DNA from: an uncultured Croceitalea sp.
GTDB taxonomy: Bacteria; Bacteroidota; Bacteroidia; Flavobacteriales; Flavobacteriaceae
NCBI GenBank assembly: GCA_947494805.1
Contig: CANLWK010000001.1
Coordinates: 744,001 to 808,000 of the forward strand
Reading direction: 5' to 3'
DNA: 64,000 nt
Below are positions 1 through 9,146 of this stretch, in pieces. Each line of letters starts with the position of its first letter. The first letter of the stretch is position 1. Under the pieces are notes generated by a model. That model did not search any database. It was not told the origin of the DNA and saw only the letters and a list, made by a program, of their open reading frames with translations. The position numbers and the translations under genes are program-made.

Positions 1-735
1 AAACAAAAATGTCTCAGAAGTAGAAGTATTGTTTTGACTATCAATAACCTTTACCGACCATTGGTAGTTATTTCCTGACGCTACCGATACCTCAAAAGTA
101 CTTTCAGTGGTCATACCTAAAGAGGTGCTTGGGCTTGTGCCCTCCAGGTCAAAAAAGATTTCATAATTAACAATGTCATTGTCAACATCACTTGCGGTCC
201 AAACTAGGGTTAGTGTAGTTGTAGCGGCCGGTAAGGTAGCTCCTCTAGACGGATTGACGGATTCTGCAGGAAAGGGAGCGTAATTTTCAACCCCTGGACC
301 TTCATTATAAAAGCGCCATTTTGTACTCTCGGAAGTCTCATTGGTGCCATTGGCCCTTGAAGTCACGAACCATTCATAGGGCACTCCTCTTAAAATGGTA
401 ATTGACGCTTCGTTAGTATTGGCCACCGTGTTGAATGAACTACCCGTGCTAAGATTGGTCATCGTTACGGAATAGCTATCTGTGTTTTGTGACGCATTCC
501 ATTGAAAGGTAACGGTACTTTCAGTATCGTTCACAATTTCACCTTGATTACATTCGGTATCATCTTCGGGAAAAACCAATGTGGCCGAAGATGGAGCAGG
601 TATCTCTGTAGGATTATCGTCATCGCCCCCACCTATCGGAGGCGCGGGATCATTGCCGCTATCTGAACCACCACAGGCAATCAAAGCCAAAAACGTAAAA
701 AGCAATATTGCAATCTTATATGGGTGCTTTCTCAT
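1..735 (-). CDS. Lipoprotein with fibronectin III-like repeats (3' part beyond window)
   Basis: The gene runs leftward off the window edge, so only the first 245 codons are present. The start reads MRKHPYKIAILLF and is followed by the lipobox LIAC, so it should be an outer-membrane or surface lipoprotein. After a Gly/Asp/Pro-rich linker, two beta-sandwich stretches with motifs such as VTFQWNAS and LTLVWTASDVDND resemble fibronectin III or Ig-like repeats of Bacteroidota surface proteins. Its ATG overlaps the TGA of the upstream gene (ATGA at 732-735), which suggests translational coupling. It is the last visible gene of an operon of exported proteins. The specific role is unknown. Confidence 0.8.
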   Translation of the reverse strand, partial: MRKHPYKIAILLFTFLALIACGGSDSGNDPAPPIGGGDDDNPTEIPAPSSATLVFPEDDTECNQGEIVNDTESTVTFQWNASQNTDSYSVTMTNLSTGSSFNTVANTNEASITILRGVPYEWFVTSRANGTNETSESTKWRFYNEGPGVENYAPFPAESVNPSRGATLPAATTTLTLVWTASDVDNDIVNYEIFFDLEGTSPSTSLGMTTESTFEVSVASGNNYQWSVKVIDSQNNTSTSETFLF

Positions 736-2618
736 TGTTTCACAATTTTATGGTTGAACAAGGTGGTTTTGTTGTATAACTTTAAGATGTAAACACCTTT
801 TGAAAGGTGTGCAGTCTTAATATTTATGAATCCGTCTTTCACGGGGAGCGGTACTTCTAAAACCTGTGTGCCCGAAATGGTGAAGACCGAAGCTTTAATG
901 GTTTTGAATTCATCGCGCGACCCAAGATATACTGACATACTCTCCTGAACCACAGGATTCGGATAAGCCACAACATGGTCAGATAACACCAAAATATCTT
1001 GGTATGATCCTTGGCAACCTTTGTCACCAGTCACGTTCAAAGTGTTTTCAATCTTGGTTAGCGGAAGGGTGATTTGTTGCTCATTGGTTCTAAAATTTTC
1101 TCCGTTCAGCTCAATGAAATAGGTTTGACTACCTTTTAGGTCAAGGGTAATCGATTTATCCGTTGGATTAATTTTTGAACTGACCGATAGGGGTTCGGGT
1201 TCGGGGATAAAAACCGAAAAACATTGTTCGTAATCGCTTTGCCCGCTGACGGTAATACAAATTTGATAGTCACCCGCTTCTAAATCTGTGTACCCCACTT
1301 CTTGGGTGAATGAGGAAGTTTGCGAAGCTCCGTTAAAGCTTAAAGTTGCAGTATAGTTTAAGGCTATTGAGGCTGACAACAATAAGCTTCCATCATCATT
1401 TTCAATGCAGCTTTCCCCTGTGGACTTTAGAGTAAAGTTTGATGGTGGAAGAGAGAATGTTGGGCAACCGTCAAAATCTACTATACTGCCTTCGGGAGTG
1501 TTGGGACAAACATCAATAGTATCTAAAACACCATCATTATCCATATCATTATCACAAACGTCTCCTTCACCATCATTGTCACTATCAACTTGATCGGGAT
1601 TAAACTTATCTGGGCAGTTGTCCATATCATTATCAACACCGTCATTATCATTATCATTTGGGTTTATTACGGTTACATCGATACAAGATGAAACTACCTT
1701 TTGACCGTTAAAAGTTATTTCTACGGCATAACTGCCACTGAATGTTGCTGTAAAACTTCTGCCCGTGGCATCAAGGGGAACATTAGTACCACAGCTTAGC
1801 CATTTATAAGAAGCTCCGGTCGTGTTGAAGTTTGCTGTAAGTACATTTTCATTTACTGTAACGGTGTTATCTATTGCTGTAGAGTCTATAGTAAAAGAGG
1901 CACTATCGTACAGGCTCCAGAGACCACTTTCTGTTCGGACCCTTATATAAATAGTATGGTTGCCAGCCGTAAGGCCAGTGGTTGTAAGGGCAAATGATTG
2001 CGTGATTTCACCATTGTTTTGGTCTAATGACAGTGAGGTGGCATTACCTACCCCCGGATCAGCAACGTCAAAGAAATATTCGGCAGCAGTTATAGGCTGG
2101 TCCGTATCTGTAAAAGCTCCAATATAGACAATCGTGCGGTCGTATAAGCTCCAATTTCCATCGTTGTTCCTTGTTCTTACGTAAAGACTGTGAAAGCCTT
2201 CTGATAAAGTGGTTGTGGGAATGGTAAACGATTGGGTAAGGTCCCCGTTGTTTGAATTTAGTGCCAATGCCATACCATTGCCGATTCCCGGATCTTGATC
2301 AAAAAAAAACTCTGCAGCATTAATTGATTGTGTAAGATCAGAAATTGAAGTAATGTAGAAAACTGTACGATCATATAGACTCCAATTTCCAGTAGAAGTT
2401 TGACTTCTTACGTACAGGCTATGAAATCCATCCACCAGCCCAGTTGTTTGAATGGCAAAGGACTGGGTCAGGTTTTGAGCATTACCATTCACGGCTAAAG
2501 GTATGCCATTTCCTACCCCGGGATCTTGTATGTCAATAAAATATTCAATTGCACTGATATTCTGTGCTGCTGCCCAACTACCGAAGAGTAGCAGACAAAT
2601 CATAAATACCCTTTTCAT
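732..2618 (-). CDS. T9SS type A sorting domain protein with triple repeat and TSP3 repeats
   Basis: This is a 628-residue secreted protein. Residues 1-18 form a Sec signal peptide. Three modules of about 70 residues follow (about 22-90, 99-166, 176-245), each starting with AAE(Y/F)FFD and DPGxGN and ending in WSLYD. An Ig-like domain comes next, then calcium-binding thrombospondin type 3 repeats (about 322-383, DxDxDGxxD pattern). The C-terminal 80 residues (YPNP start, LSKGVYILKL core, ending KIVKQ) are a type A type IX secretion sorting signal. It should cross the outer membrane through the T9SS and be attached or released. The gene sits 4 bp after the beta-helix gene. The ligand or substrate is not evident. 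Confidence 0.88.
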   Translation of the reverse strand: MKRVFMICLLLFGSWAAAQNISAIEYFIDIQDPGVGNGIPLAVNGNAQNLTQSFAIQTTGLVDGFHSLYVRSQTSTGNWSLYDRTVFYITSISDLTQSINAAEFFFDQDPGIGNGMALALNSNNGDLTQSFTIPTTTLSEGFHSLYVRTRNNDGNWSLYDRTIVYIGAFTDTDQPITAAEYFFDVADPGVGNATSLSLDQNNGEITQSFALTTTGLTAGNHTIYIRVRTESGLWSLYDSASFTIDSTAIDNTVTVNENVLTANFNTTGASYKWLSCGTNVPLDATGRSFTATFSGSYAVEITFNGQKVVSSCIDVTVINPNDNDNDGVDNDMDNCPDKFNPDQVDSDNDGEGDVCDNDMDNDGVLDTIDVCPNTPEGSIVDFDGCPTFSLPPSNFTLKSTGESCIENDDGSLLLSASIALNYTATLSFNGASQTSSFTQEVGYTDLEAGDYQICITVSGQSDYEQCFSVFIPEPEPLSVSSKINPTDKSITLDLKGSQTYFIELNGENFRTNEQQITLPLTKIENTLNVTGDKGCQGSYQDILVLSDHVVAYPNPVVQESMSVYLGSRDEFKTIKASVFTISGTQVLEVPLPVKDGFINIKTAHLSKGVYILKLYNKTTLFNHKIVKQ

Positions 2619-2622
2619 GTTT

Positions 2623-3639
2623 TTATTGATTTGAGGTAGTTATAATGACGTTTAGGTTTTGGCCTGGTGCTACGGTAGTACTTATGGCTTGAATGTTCAC
2701 TGTGGGTATACCCTTGGGAAACCCCAGATTATCGAAAGAGAAAGTACCTCCGTCAAAAACACCTAAATCTTCCCCATTGACACCTGCACTTATGGCCTGT
2801 GAGCTGTTTTGAAGATGGTAATCATCAATTAAAGCTTCATATATTGTGTTGTCATTATCTTCGACAAAAAGGGGGTCAACATTGACAATGTTTCCAGTGC
2901 CCACCAAAGCGTCTGCGTTACCCGTTGATTCATTGTATATCAAACAGTTTTCAAAGGTTACGCCGTCATTGTTCGCATTTGCTGTTCCAGCTGTGCGTGC
3001 GATGAAGATGGAGTTTTGCACGGTTACATTTCCTGTCTCATCACGAGAATTGAAAACTTCTGAGGTCAAAAAAATATTGTTTTTTATCGTCACCGATTCA
3101 TGTAATCTCACGGTTATGTTCCCAAGGAAGATATTGTTCGTAATCAGAGCGTTTGTAAAGCTTGAGGCTGAAGCACCTGAGCTTCCCATTGTGTTTATGA
3201 TATTACCTCTAAGCACTAAATTGTCGACACCTCCATTATTTATTACCATTGAGCTACTGAAGTAGTTGTCTTCTAAAATGAGATTTGAAATGGGTGTTCC
3301 ATCGGTTATGAAAAGATCATCTGTAATTCTGAAACCAGAAACGCTAACATTGGATGCATTGGAGGTCAAAGTAAGATCAGTAATAAGGGTTTGTTTATCG
3401 GCCGAGCTATGTGAGAAGCCAATCATGGTTATTGGCTTATCAATTTCAATATTGCCATAATTGGTCTCTGAAGGATGAACATATAGGATGTCTCCAGGAT
3501 TTGCATTTGATATAGCGGTTTGTAGATCACTTTCATTGGCATTACTGCCTATTGAATTGTCAACTGTGATTACATTTTGAGCGGTGGCATATACCATGGC
3601 TAAAAAAAAGCATGTATTGATAAGTGTATTTCTTTTCAT
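2623..3639 (-). CDS. Secreted right-handed beta-helix protein
   Basis: A protein of 338 residues with signal peptide MKRNTLINTCFFLAMVYATA. The body has the repeated N-rich, V/I-alternating turns of right-handed parallel beta-helix proteins (for example LEDNYFSSS, ITNNIFLGN, IKNNIFLTS), a fold shared by polysaccharide lyases and adhesins. No lyase catalytic motif can be assigned by eye. There is no T9SS sorting domain, so it may stay in the periplasm or act with the neighbouring T9SS cargo. It lies 29 bp after the lipoprotein gene and 4 bp before the T9SS gene, within one leftward operon. Confidence 0.75.
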   Translation of the reverse strand: MKRNTLINTCFFLAMVYATAQNVITVDNSIGSNANESDLQTAISNANPGDILYVHPSETNYGNIEIDKPITMIGFSHSSADKQTLITDLTLTSNASNVSVSGFRITDDLFITDGTPISNLILEDNYFSSSMVINNGGVDNLVLRGNIINTMGSSGASASSFTNALITNNIFLGNITVRLHESVTIKNNIFLTSEVFNSRDETGNVTVQNSIFIARTAGTANANNDGVTFENCLIYNESTGNADALVGTGNIVNVDPLFVEDNDNTIYEALIDDYHLQNSSQAISAGVNGEDLGVFDGGTFSFDNLGFPKGIPTVNIQAISTTVAPGQNLNVIITTSNQ

Positions 3640-3668
3640 GTTCTCTGAGTTTAGTATGTTTTGAGTTA

Positions 3669-4226
3669 TTAGTTTAGCTGATACCCGATGTTATTGAATT
3701 TACCATTGGCTATCTGATATGTCTCACCATTGTCTTCATCAATGGCCGTAAAATTGAATTCGCCTGAAATCGTTTGAGAAGATGTATTGAGCGAAGTAAT
3801 CTTTAAAAATGCACTACCATTATTAGCATCAGTACTGGCAATAATGGCATCAGCTTCAGAAAGTGTTGCCGCACCGATGATATATTGACCTATTACACGA
3901 TTGGTGGTATCGGTATTGGTTGAAGACCATTCGGTCCCATTTGTAAAATCAGTTTCATCATCAAATGAAAGTACGATGCCAATGGATTCTGATTTGGCCA
4001 TACCGCTTGAAGACTCGGCAAATGCACCTGTCACCGTAAATATATTGACAATGCCACCTAAAGTAAGTGTAGCATTAACCAGTTCATCTGATGCTGCAAA
4101 GTCTTGTCCGTTGACCGTAGCGGTCAATAAAGTACCTACCGGTGTTTCAGAAGTTGAATCGTCTGAGCTGGAACAGGACCAAGTAGTAATGAGTAAGATT
4201 GTAAAAAGTAGTTTTTTCATTTTCAT
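3669..4226 (-). CDS. Small lipoprotein, function unknown
   Basis: A 185-residue protein with signal MKMKKLLFTILLITTWSC. The lipobox Cys at about 18 is followed by SSSDDSTSE, typical of Bacteroidota lipoproteins. The rest is Thr/Ser/Asn-rich beta-strand sequence, including TATVNGQDFAASD and a closing SGEFNFTAIDEDNGE. This resembles the small flavobacterial lipoproteins grouped under DUF6252, an assignment from memory and tentative. The gene starts 5 bp after the 555-residue protein ends, so it is co-transcribed with it. Confidence 0.7.
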   Translation of the reverse strand: MKMKKLLFTILLITTWSCSSSDDSTSETPVGTLLTATVNGQDFAASDELVNATLTLGGIVNIFTVTGAFAESSSGMAKSESIGIVLSFDDETDFTNGTEWSSTNTDTTNRVIGQYIIGAATLSEADAIIASTDANNGSAFLKITSLNTSSQTISGEFNFTAIDEDNGETYQIANGKFNNIGYQLN

Positions 4227-4231
4227 GTGTT

Positions 4232-5899
4232 TTATTTAGAATTTTCTGCTAAGGTTTTAAAAATCAATATGATTTCTCTTGCTTCTTCAATACCCTTGGC
4301 CTCAATTTGAACTTTGTACTGGTAGGGTTTGATTTGTCCGTCAACATAGGTTTTGACAATTTTTTCTAGATGTCTCGTATTTAATTCTGCAATGATATGT
4401 TTGCCCTTCACTTGAATGCTGCAATTTTTTGGGTTTATGTCCGATAGATTGAATTCTTGAATGGTTTCTACGCTCTTCTTTAGATTAGAGAATATGGAAG
4501 TTACTTTAAGGTTGCTTGTCTTTTCATCAATCAGTTCAATGAATAAATCATAAGTGTTTTCTTCAATGGTTACTTTTTTCATGAGCCTGTTCAGTTGCTC
4601 TATTGCCTTATTGATGGCAGTGCCATCATACGTGTTCTCTGCAATTTTAGATTCGTAAATTGTAGCAAGCGTTTTTAATGCTTCGACCCCAATAATGGCA
4701 TCTTCTATGGTGCTGAAATAGACTTTTACCTCATCGGTATAGTTCTCTAGCGCTCCATTTTTGACTTGTTGGATGAAGTTGATTGACTTTTTTATGTGCA
4801 AGACTGCATACAATCGGTCTTTTTGGCCGTTGTAATCAATGTTATTTGCATTGACATCGGCAAAGTTGAAACTATAAACAAATGATGTGCTTTTATCTGG
4901 TTGACTTTCAGTTTGCTTTAACTGCGCCATAGCACCTTGAACGGTTATGTTTTGGGTAATAGTGGCTTCTGCATATGAAATTTCAGGGATGACCTTGTTT
5001 ACATAAAGCAATGCGCTAACTTCATCTTGAACATTGGGTTTGTTCTGCTCAAATTTGATTTCTGCTAGGGGTATAATCCCTTTTAATACCTTGTAAAGGT
5101 CTTTGCCATTGGTGATAGAAGACGCATAGATCTTTAAGTCGCTTTGATAGTTTTTTTGCTCACCATCTTCTGAATAACGCATACCATTGATACCTCTTCT
5201 TAAGCTTGCCGAGATAATGAATTCATCGCCAGAGATTTTGTATGCGACCGAATTTGGGTTTAAGGTTGATAAATTCAACTCGCGAAGTTCATTTTTGGTT
5301 TTACTCTTATTGTTGAAAGTTTGGTTCAGCGTGAGTTTGCCAACGATTGCATTACTTGATGCTTGCTGAATAATCTGTCTTTTTGGTAGCTCAACGTCAC
5401 CAATGTTTTGCAATAACCAATCTAAATGTTCTTGGTATGATATAAGTGAAAGACGTTTTTCGTCGTTTTTGATGGCATTAGGGATGTGCTTTTTTATGGC
5501 TGCCACCAATTGATTACTGTTTTCGGAGTTTGAGGCCAGTAAATTTATCTCACTTTGATAGGAGATTTTGTCGCCACCATCAAAGATTTTCTGAATCAGT
5601 TTTTGTCTACCTGCAATGAGCAATTGAACAATGATGACGTCTTTTTTTGTAATCGACCTCACGGTATTGATATCGATATCTGAAAAGTTGAACCTAAAGA
5701 AGGACTCAACCTCCTTGCCCTTACTATCTACTTCAACGACATGGTACTCTACAAGTCCGTCGTCATGTTGTTTAATGTTCTGTCTGAATGTAATCTTAGC
5801 GGCTTCGACCGTTTTTAGTAGCTCTTCAATGTTTTTTAGCTCTTGGCCCTTAACAATAAAGAGAGAAAACAGAAAAGATAAAAGAAACAAATATCGCAT
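4232..5899 (-). CDS. Exported protein with four ~138-residue modules, unknown
   Basis: This is a 555-residue protein with signal peptide MRYLFLLSFLFSLFIVKGQ. I see four diverged copies of one module, with cores at about residues 69-145, 207-280, 343-412 and 482-550. Each opens with FNFSDINxN-like sequence (FNFSDIDIN, LNLSTLNPN, FNFADVNAN, FNLSDINPK), passes an I/V-rich strand pair and a (D/N)G...Y motif, and closes with a helix containing LK. The spacing is about 138 residues. It is the first gene of a five-gene operon of exported proteins. An inverted repeat lies upstream. No enzyme motif is visible. It may be a periplasmic binding or scaffold protein. Confidence 0.75.
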   Translation of the reverse strand: MRYLFLLSFLFSLFIVKGQELKNIEELLKTVEAAKITFRQNIKQHDDGLVEYHVVEVDSKGKEVESFFRFNFSDIDINTVRSITKKDVIIVQLLIAGRQKLIQKIFDGGDKISYQSEINLLASNSENSNQLVAAIKKHIPNAIKNDEKRLSLISYQEHLDWLLQNIGDVELPKRQIIQQASSNAIVGKLTLNQTFNNKSKTKNELRELNLSTLNPNSVAYKISGDEFIISASLRRGINGMRYSEDGEQKNYQSDLKIYASSITNGKDLYKVLKGIIPLAEIKFEQNKPNVQDEVSALLYVNKVIPEISYAEATITQNITVQGAMAQLKQTESQPDKSTSFVYSFNFADVNANNIDYNGQKDRLYAVLHIKKSINFIQQVKNGALENYTDEVKVYFSTIEDAIIGVEALKTLATIYESKIAENTYDGTAINKAIEQLNRLMKKVTIEENTYDLFIELIDEKTSNLKVTSIFSNLKKSVETIQEFNLSDINPKNCSIQVKGKHIIAELNTRHLEKIVKTYVDGQIKPYQYKVQIEAKGIEEAREIILIFKTLAENSK

Positions 5900-5905
5900 T
5901 TGGGA

Positions 5906-5947
5906 GGCTTTAAAAGCCGGTATACAGATTTTTCAAATTGTATACCG
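5906..5947 (-). promoter_or_regulatory. Inverted repeats upstream of the exported-protein operon
   Basis: Two nested symmetric elements lie before the start at 5899. One is GGCTTT-A-AAAGCC at 5906-5918. The other is CGGTATACA (5918-5926) paired with TGTATACCG (5939-5947) across 12 nt. They could be an operator or a leader hairpin. They do not match the TACGG-N4-CCGTA or FNR-like elements elsewhere. No clear -7 box sits at the spacing seen in the other promoters. Confidence 0.4.
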
Positions 5948-5997
5948 ACTCATACTACTTAAACTAACTCAACACTTAATATGAAATCGTTTATTTA

Positions 5998-6519
5998 CTA
6001 ATTGAAGTAATAGTGAATGCCACCACCACCATTAAACCCGCCAATCGACGTAAGTCCGTCAAAAGCCACATTGGTATAACCAAGTTCAAAGCTAAAGGCA
6101 AGACCATCAATGAAATTGTTGATGGTCCATTCAATACCGCCGCCTGCACCTATGGCGATGGCATTGGAATTGAAATTACCACCAAAGAAAGGGTCGTCAT
6201 ATTTGTAGGTCCAATACCCTAGTTGTCCATACAAATAGGGTTTCCAAGTAGCGAAATCAATATCCCCTTCATCAAAATTGTAAGCATACCTGCCAGTTAA
6301 TGAAAAGCTGCTCGCTCCAGAGAAAGAGAAACCGTAGCTGGCTGAGCCTACAATGAGTTGACCTGTATGATTCTCGGTAAAATTATACTTGGCAGAGGCA
6401 CCATAGTTTAGTGATGTCCACGCTAAGCCCACGCCGAAGGTACCTGACTCTGACATTTGGGCATTTAGACCTATTAATGTAGTAATGGTAAAGGCCAAAG
6501 TGAAGCATAGTTTTTTCAT
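5998..6519 (-). CDS. Outer membrane beta-barrel protein
   Basis: A protein of 173 residues with signal peptide MKKLCFTLAFTITTLIGLNA. The mature part alternates aromatic and small residues in about eight strands and ends with IHYYFN, a terminal aromatic typical of outer-membrane barrels. Gly-rich turns (IGGFNGGGG) are present. The family resembles the small OmpX/OmpW-like barrels of Bacteroidota. The promoter carries a TACGG-N4-CCGTA inverted repeat (6587-6600) and a perfect -7 box TAGGTTTG (6564-6557), which suggests control by the nearby response regulator. Confidence 0.8.
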   Translation of the reverse strand: MKKLCFTLAFTITTLIGLNAQMSESGTFGVGLAWTSLNYGASAKYNFTENHTGQLIVGSASYGFSFSGASSFSLTGRYAYNFDEGDIDFATWKPYLYGQLGYWTYKYDDPFFGGNFNSNAIAIGAGGGIEWTINNFIDGLAFSFELGYTNVAFDGLTSIGGFNGGGGIHYYFN

Positions 6520-6586
6520 AATAGTTTGGTTTTATATTAATCTCAAATTGTTGAACCAAACCTAGTTATGAAAAGGCAGTTGCTGT

Positions 6587-6600
6587 TACGGCTTACCGTA
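6587..6600 (-). promoter_or_regulatory. Candidate response-regulator operator, site 1
   Basis: The sequence is TACGG-CTTA-CCGTA, a perfect 5-bp inverted repeat. Its centre (6593.5) is 29.5 nt upstream of the first base of TAGGTTTG (6564-6557 on the minus strand), a perfect TAnnTTTG -7 element. This places the site near -41 of the barrel gene. The same element occurs at three other promoters within 10 kb. That the local NarL-type regulator binds it is inference. Confidence 0.6.
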
Positions 6601-6719
6601 GCAATCGGTTTTTAATACATGCTTTAGATGAAAGTAATAGATTCATCGATAAAGTGAAAAATATTTGTAAGGATTATCTTATATAGAGTTTTTATCAAGT
6701 CATGCTTTAATTTGACATC

Positions 6720-7646
6720 CTAATACCTAAGATGGTAGATTTTGTCTGGGCGGGTTTCTAAAGACTTTAATATAAGCTCTCTAGATTCTCGAGCCGATTC
6801 TACACGAGCATCCACTTTTTTTAACTTAAGATTCCATTCTTTATCGCTGAGGTCCCTAATTCGTGAAGCAATTTCATCGTATAGGGCATTTAATTCATCT
6901 TTGCACCATGCCCGCGGTTCGATTTTGGCTAGATGAAGTCCTGCTTCCCTTGCGCCTTTTTCAGTCTGATCGGCAAACCATAGCGCTCTGGCTTCATTAA
7001 TTTTTCGAGTACAATCTTGGTCTAGTGCCTTTTGATAAATTTTTCTGATATCCTCTTCATTTTCTTCGTAACAAGATGTGGATAGTGGGATGTTCGCAAG
7101 TACGGTAACAGCTTGGTCTAAACTATCCCTAGCTTGTAATGCTTCAGCCTTTTTCTTGACCTCATCACAATGTTGCTCATAATAGGTTACGATCTCTTTT
7201 TTGGTTTTTTCCAAGAAATCTGTGAAGACCTTGTTCCTTGGTGAAATGGTCTTTATTGCCGAGATATATGCTTTGTTTTCATTTTGCCCGACCCCCTTGA
7301 GGTTAATGTATTCTGTTTGAAAATAATTCCCTTTTTCTTTTTCTCCATCACCCACTAAAAGTGTTAACTCTAAATTGAGCACTACTCTAGGGGGTGCTGT
7401 AGGCAGTACTTCTTTGTTCAAAACGGCGATACGCGGTACCAAAAAGAAACGCGGACTATATTGATTTCCACTTATGCCCTGAGCGGTTACCAATTGTAAC
7501 ATACGAGTTCCCAAAAGTCTATGGGCACTTGATGGTATTGGTTCAATTTGCTGTGGAACATATACACCGATCAAGATATCATTGTTTTCTTGTGCATAGA
7601 TCAAGAGCGCGGAAAAAAGGGATATGGTCAAAAGAATTTTTTTCAT
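6720..7646 (-). CDS. Exported protein, unknown (operon gene 4)
   Basis: A 308-residue protein with signal peptide MKKILLTISLFSALLIYA. The N-terminal half (about 20-160) is a mixed alpha/beta domain beginning ILIGVYVPQQ and containing VVLNLELTLLVGDG. That layout recalls the periplasmic CsgG/FlgO/LpoB-like fold, but this is only a structural impression. The C-terminal half is charged and helical, with several Cys (STSCYEENEED, QDCTRKINEA, AWCKDELNAL), and may form TPR-like helices. It is the last gene of a four-gene operon read from 10399, starting 8 bp after its neighbour. I do not recognise a named function. Confidence 0.65.
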   Translation of the reverse strand: MKKILLTISLFSALLIYAQENNDILIGVYVPQQIEPIPSSAHRLLGTRMLQLVTAQGISGNQYSPRFFLVPRIAVLNKEVLPTAPPRVVLNLELTLLVGDGEKEKGNYFQTEYINLKGVGQNENKAYISAIKTISPRNKVFTDFLEKTKKEIVTYYEQHCDEVKKKAEALQARDSLDQAVTVLANIPLSTSCYEENEEDIRKIYQKALDQDCTRKINEARALWFADQTEKGAREAGLHLAKIEPRAWCKDELNALYDEIASRIRDLSDKEWNLKLKKVDARVESARESRELILKSLETRPDKIYHLRY

Positions 7647-7654
7647 AACAACGT

Positions 7655-8590
7655 TTATTTACCTCCCAGAATTAGGGTTACTTTACCCAATCCCTCTGTG
7701 GTCAGTTTGTTTGGAATATTGTGGGGAGGGGCATTCAATGTTTTACTAAGTCCCCTAAAAAAATTACGTGCGGCCATTGCCCGGCCTCGTTCATTGAACA
7801 AGGGCATACGAACCTGGTCAAAAAGTGCATAGCTATCGGTGACATCAGCCGTAGAGAAACGACCTTCAATAGTATTGGCATCTAACCAGTCTTCTATTTC
7901 AAAAGTTAGTTCGTCGAGGTCGCCATCCCAATCGTCCCATGTCAAAATCTGTAGCGTGACCTCTCTCCCTTTTTCAAACATATCATCAAAATGTTCTTGC
8001 AGGGTATAGGTGAAATCCTCCATATTTTCCGCTACTGCTTCCTCTAGTAATACAGGAAGTTCAACACTGAATGATGGTGCTCCTGTGCCTACTGCAGTGG
8101 CTATCTGTTTATAGGTATATGAATCTAACCCCTGTAGATTATAGGTTATCGATTTTTTTGGTCCCATGGTATTGACCGTCCAGGTCAGTTGTAAAATGAT
8201 GTCGGCTCTTGCTGTCTTGATAATTTGGTCCACTGGTGATTCAGAAATGGAAGCTCCGGTGTCCCTAGAGGTGCGAACTGCATTTAGGCCACGGTCATTG
8301 GTCAAACCTTTCAAAACGGTTTCTAAGTTTTTCAAGGGGAATTCCCTCTCGGCCATAAGACCGTTCAATTTACTGATGACCAAGAGCAAATCGGTGTTTT
8401 CTTGAACGGCTTTGGTATAATCAGGAACTTTGGTGGTTATACCTTGGTTGTCAAACTCAATCATATATCCATTCTTATTACACCACGCATCACTGGGAAC
8501 AACCATTAGAGTTGGTTTTTTGGCCTGTCCGTGTAATGAGATTACCAATAAAAAAATGCATGACCTAAGAATAAAATTTGTGTTGCCCAT
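7655..8590 (-). CDS. Exported DUF6175-like protein (operon gene 3)
   Basis: The start MGNTNFILRSCIFLLVIS at 8590 is preferred over an upstream in-frame ATG at 8665. It opens directly with a signal peptide and follows the previous stop by one base. The mature protein (about 290 residues) begins KKPTLMVVPSDAWCNKNGY, then has NDRGLNAVRTSRDTG and RADIILQLTWTV. The alpha/beta pattern with a partner-recognition strand resembles families related to CsgG and the LPP20-type lipoproteins. I associate it with DUF6175 from memory, with low certainty. It is co-transcribed with three other exported proteins, probably as an envelope complex. Confidence 0.65.
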   Translation of the reverse strand: MGNTNFILRSCIFLLVISLHGQAKKPTLMVVPSDAWCNKNGYMIEFDNQGITTKVPDYTKAVQENTDLLLVISKLNGLMAEREFPLKNLETVLKGLTNDRGLNAVRTSRDTGASISESPVDQIIKTARADIILQLTWTVNTMGPKKSITYNLQGLDSYTYKQIATAVGTGAPSFSVELPVLLEEAVAENMEDFTYTLQEHFDDMFEKGREVTLQILTWDDWDGDLDELTFEIEDWLDANTIEGRFSTADVTDSYALFDQVRMPLFNERGRAMAARNFFRGLSKTLNAPPHNIPNKLTTEGLGKVTLILGGK

Positions 8591-8591
8591 A

Positions 8592-9146
8592 TTAGAATCC
8601 TTTTGCGAGTGAATTGATGACGCCTTCTTTTTCAAGATGTTTCCGCAAGTCGTCTGAAGCCACACTTACGATTACACCAATTTTATATTGATAGAATTTA
8701 TCTTTCTTGTCTTTTTTGTTCTTGACCAGTTTCTGCACATCGGCGATACCCTTATAGTCTGTGGCATAAGTGACAAAGCGGTTGAAATCGCCATCGTCCA
8801 AAAAGAAGTCTTTAAAAAAATCTTTGTATTCGTCTTCTGTCATCTCTCGATTCATCAATGGTCGAGATGCCCTACAGCCACGACCTTCACCGGCATATCC
8901 TTTGAAAATGATACCGTGGACCGCGTTTTTTTTGGCTTGCGCAGTGGCAACGCCCTTTTCTTTGGAGTATGACCAGACCTTGACAATCTTAAATCCGTTT
9001 TTGGCAGTACCCCCATAACATTCGATGTCATAGACCCACTCATAGGTGTCTTTGTCGGCCAGTTTCTGTTTTCTCTGGGCCAAAATCGATGTGGATAATA
9101 AAAATGCACTTAGTAAGACCAGTATTTTTACTACATGAGATATCAT
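8592..9146 (-). CDS. Exported protein, unknown (operon gene 2)
   Basis: A 184-residue protein with signal peptide ending SILAQ. It contains YDIECYGGTAKNGFKIVKVW and AQAKKNAVHGIIFKG. This Ala-rich helix before a hydrophobic strand recalls the conserved core of LPP20/CsgG-like proteins. A Lys/Asp-rich stretch (VKNKKDKKDK) precedes a closing strand with IGVIVSVASDDLRKHL. Its ATG overlaps the end of the 418-residue gene by 4 bp (ATGA), so the two are likely translationally coupled. No enzyme function can be assigned. Confidence 0.62.
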   Translation of the reverse strand: MISHVVKILVLLSAFLLSTSILAQRKQKLADKDTYEWVYDIECYGGTAKNGFKIVKVWSYSKEKGVATAQAKKNAVHGIIFKGYAGEGRGCRASRPLMNREMTEDEYKDFFKDFFLDDGDFNRFVTYATDYKGIADVQKLVKNKKDKKDKFYQYKIGVIVSVASDDLRKHLEKEGVINSLAKGF

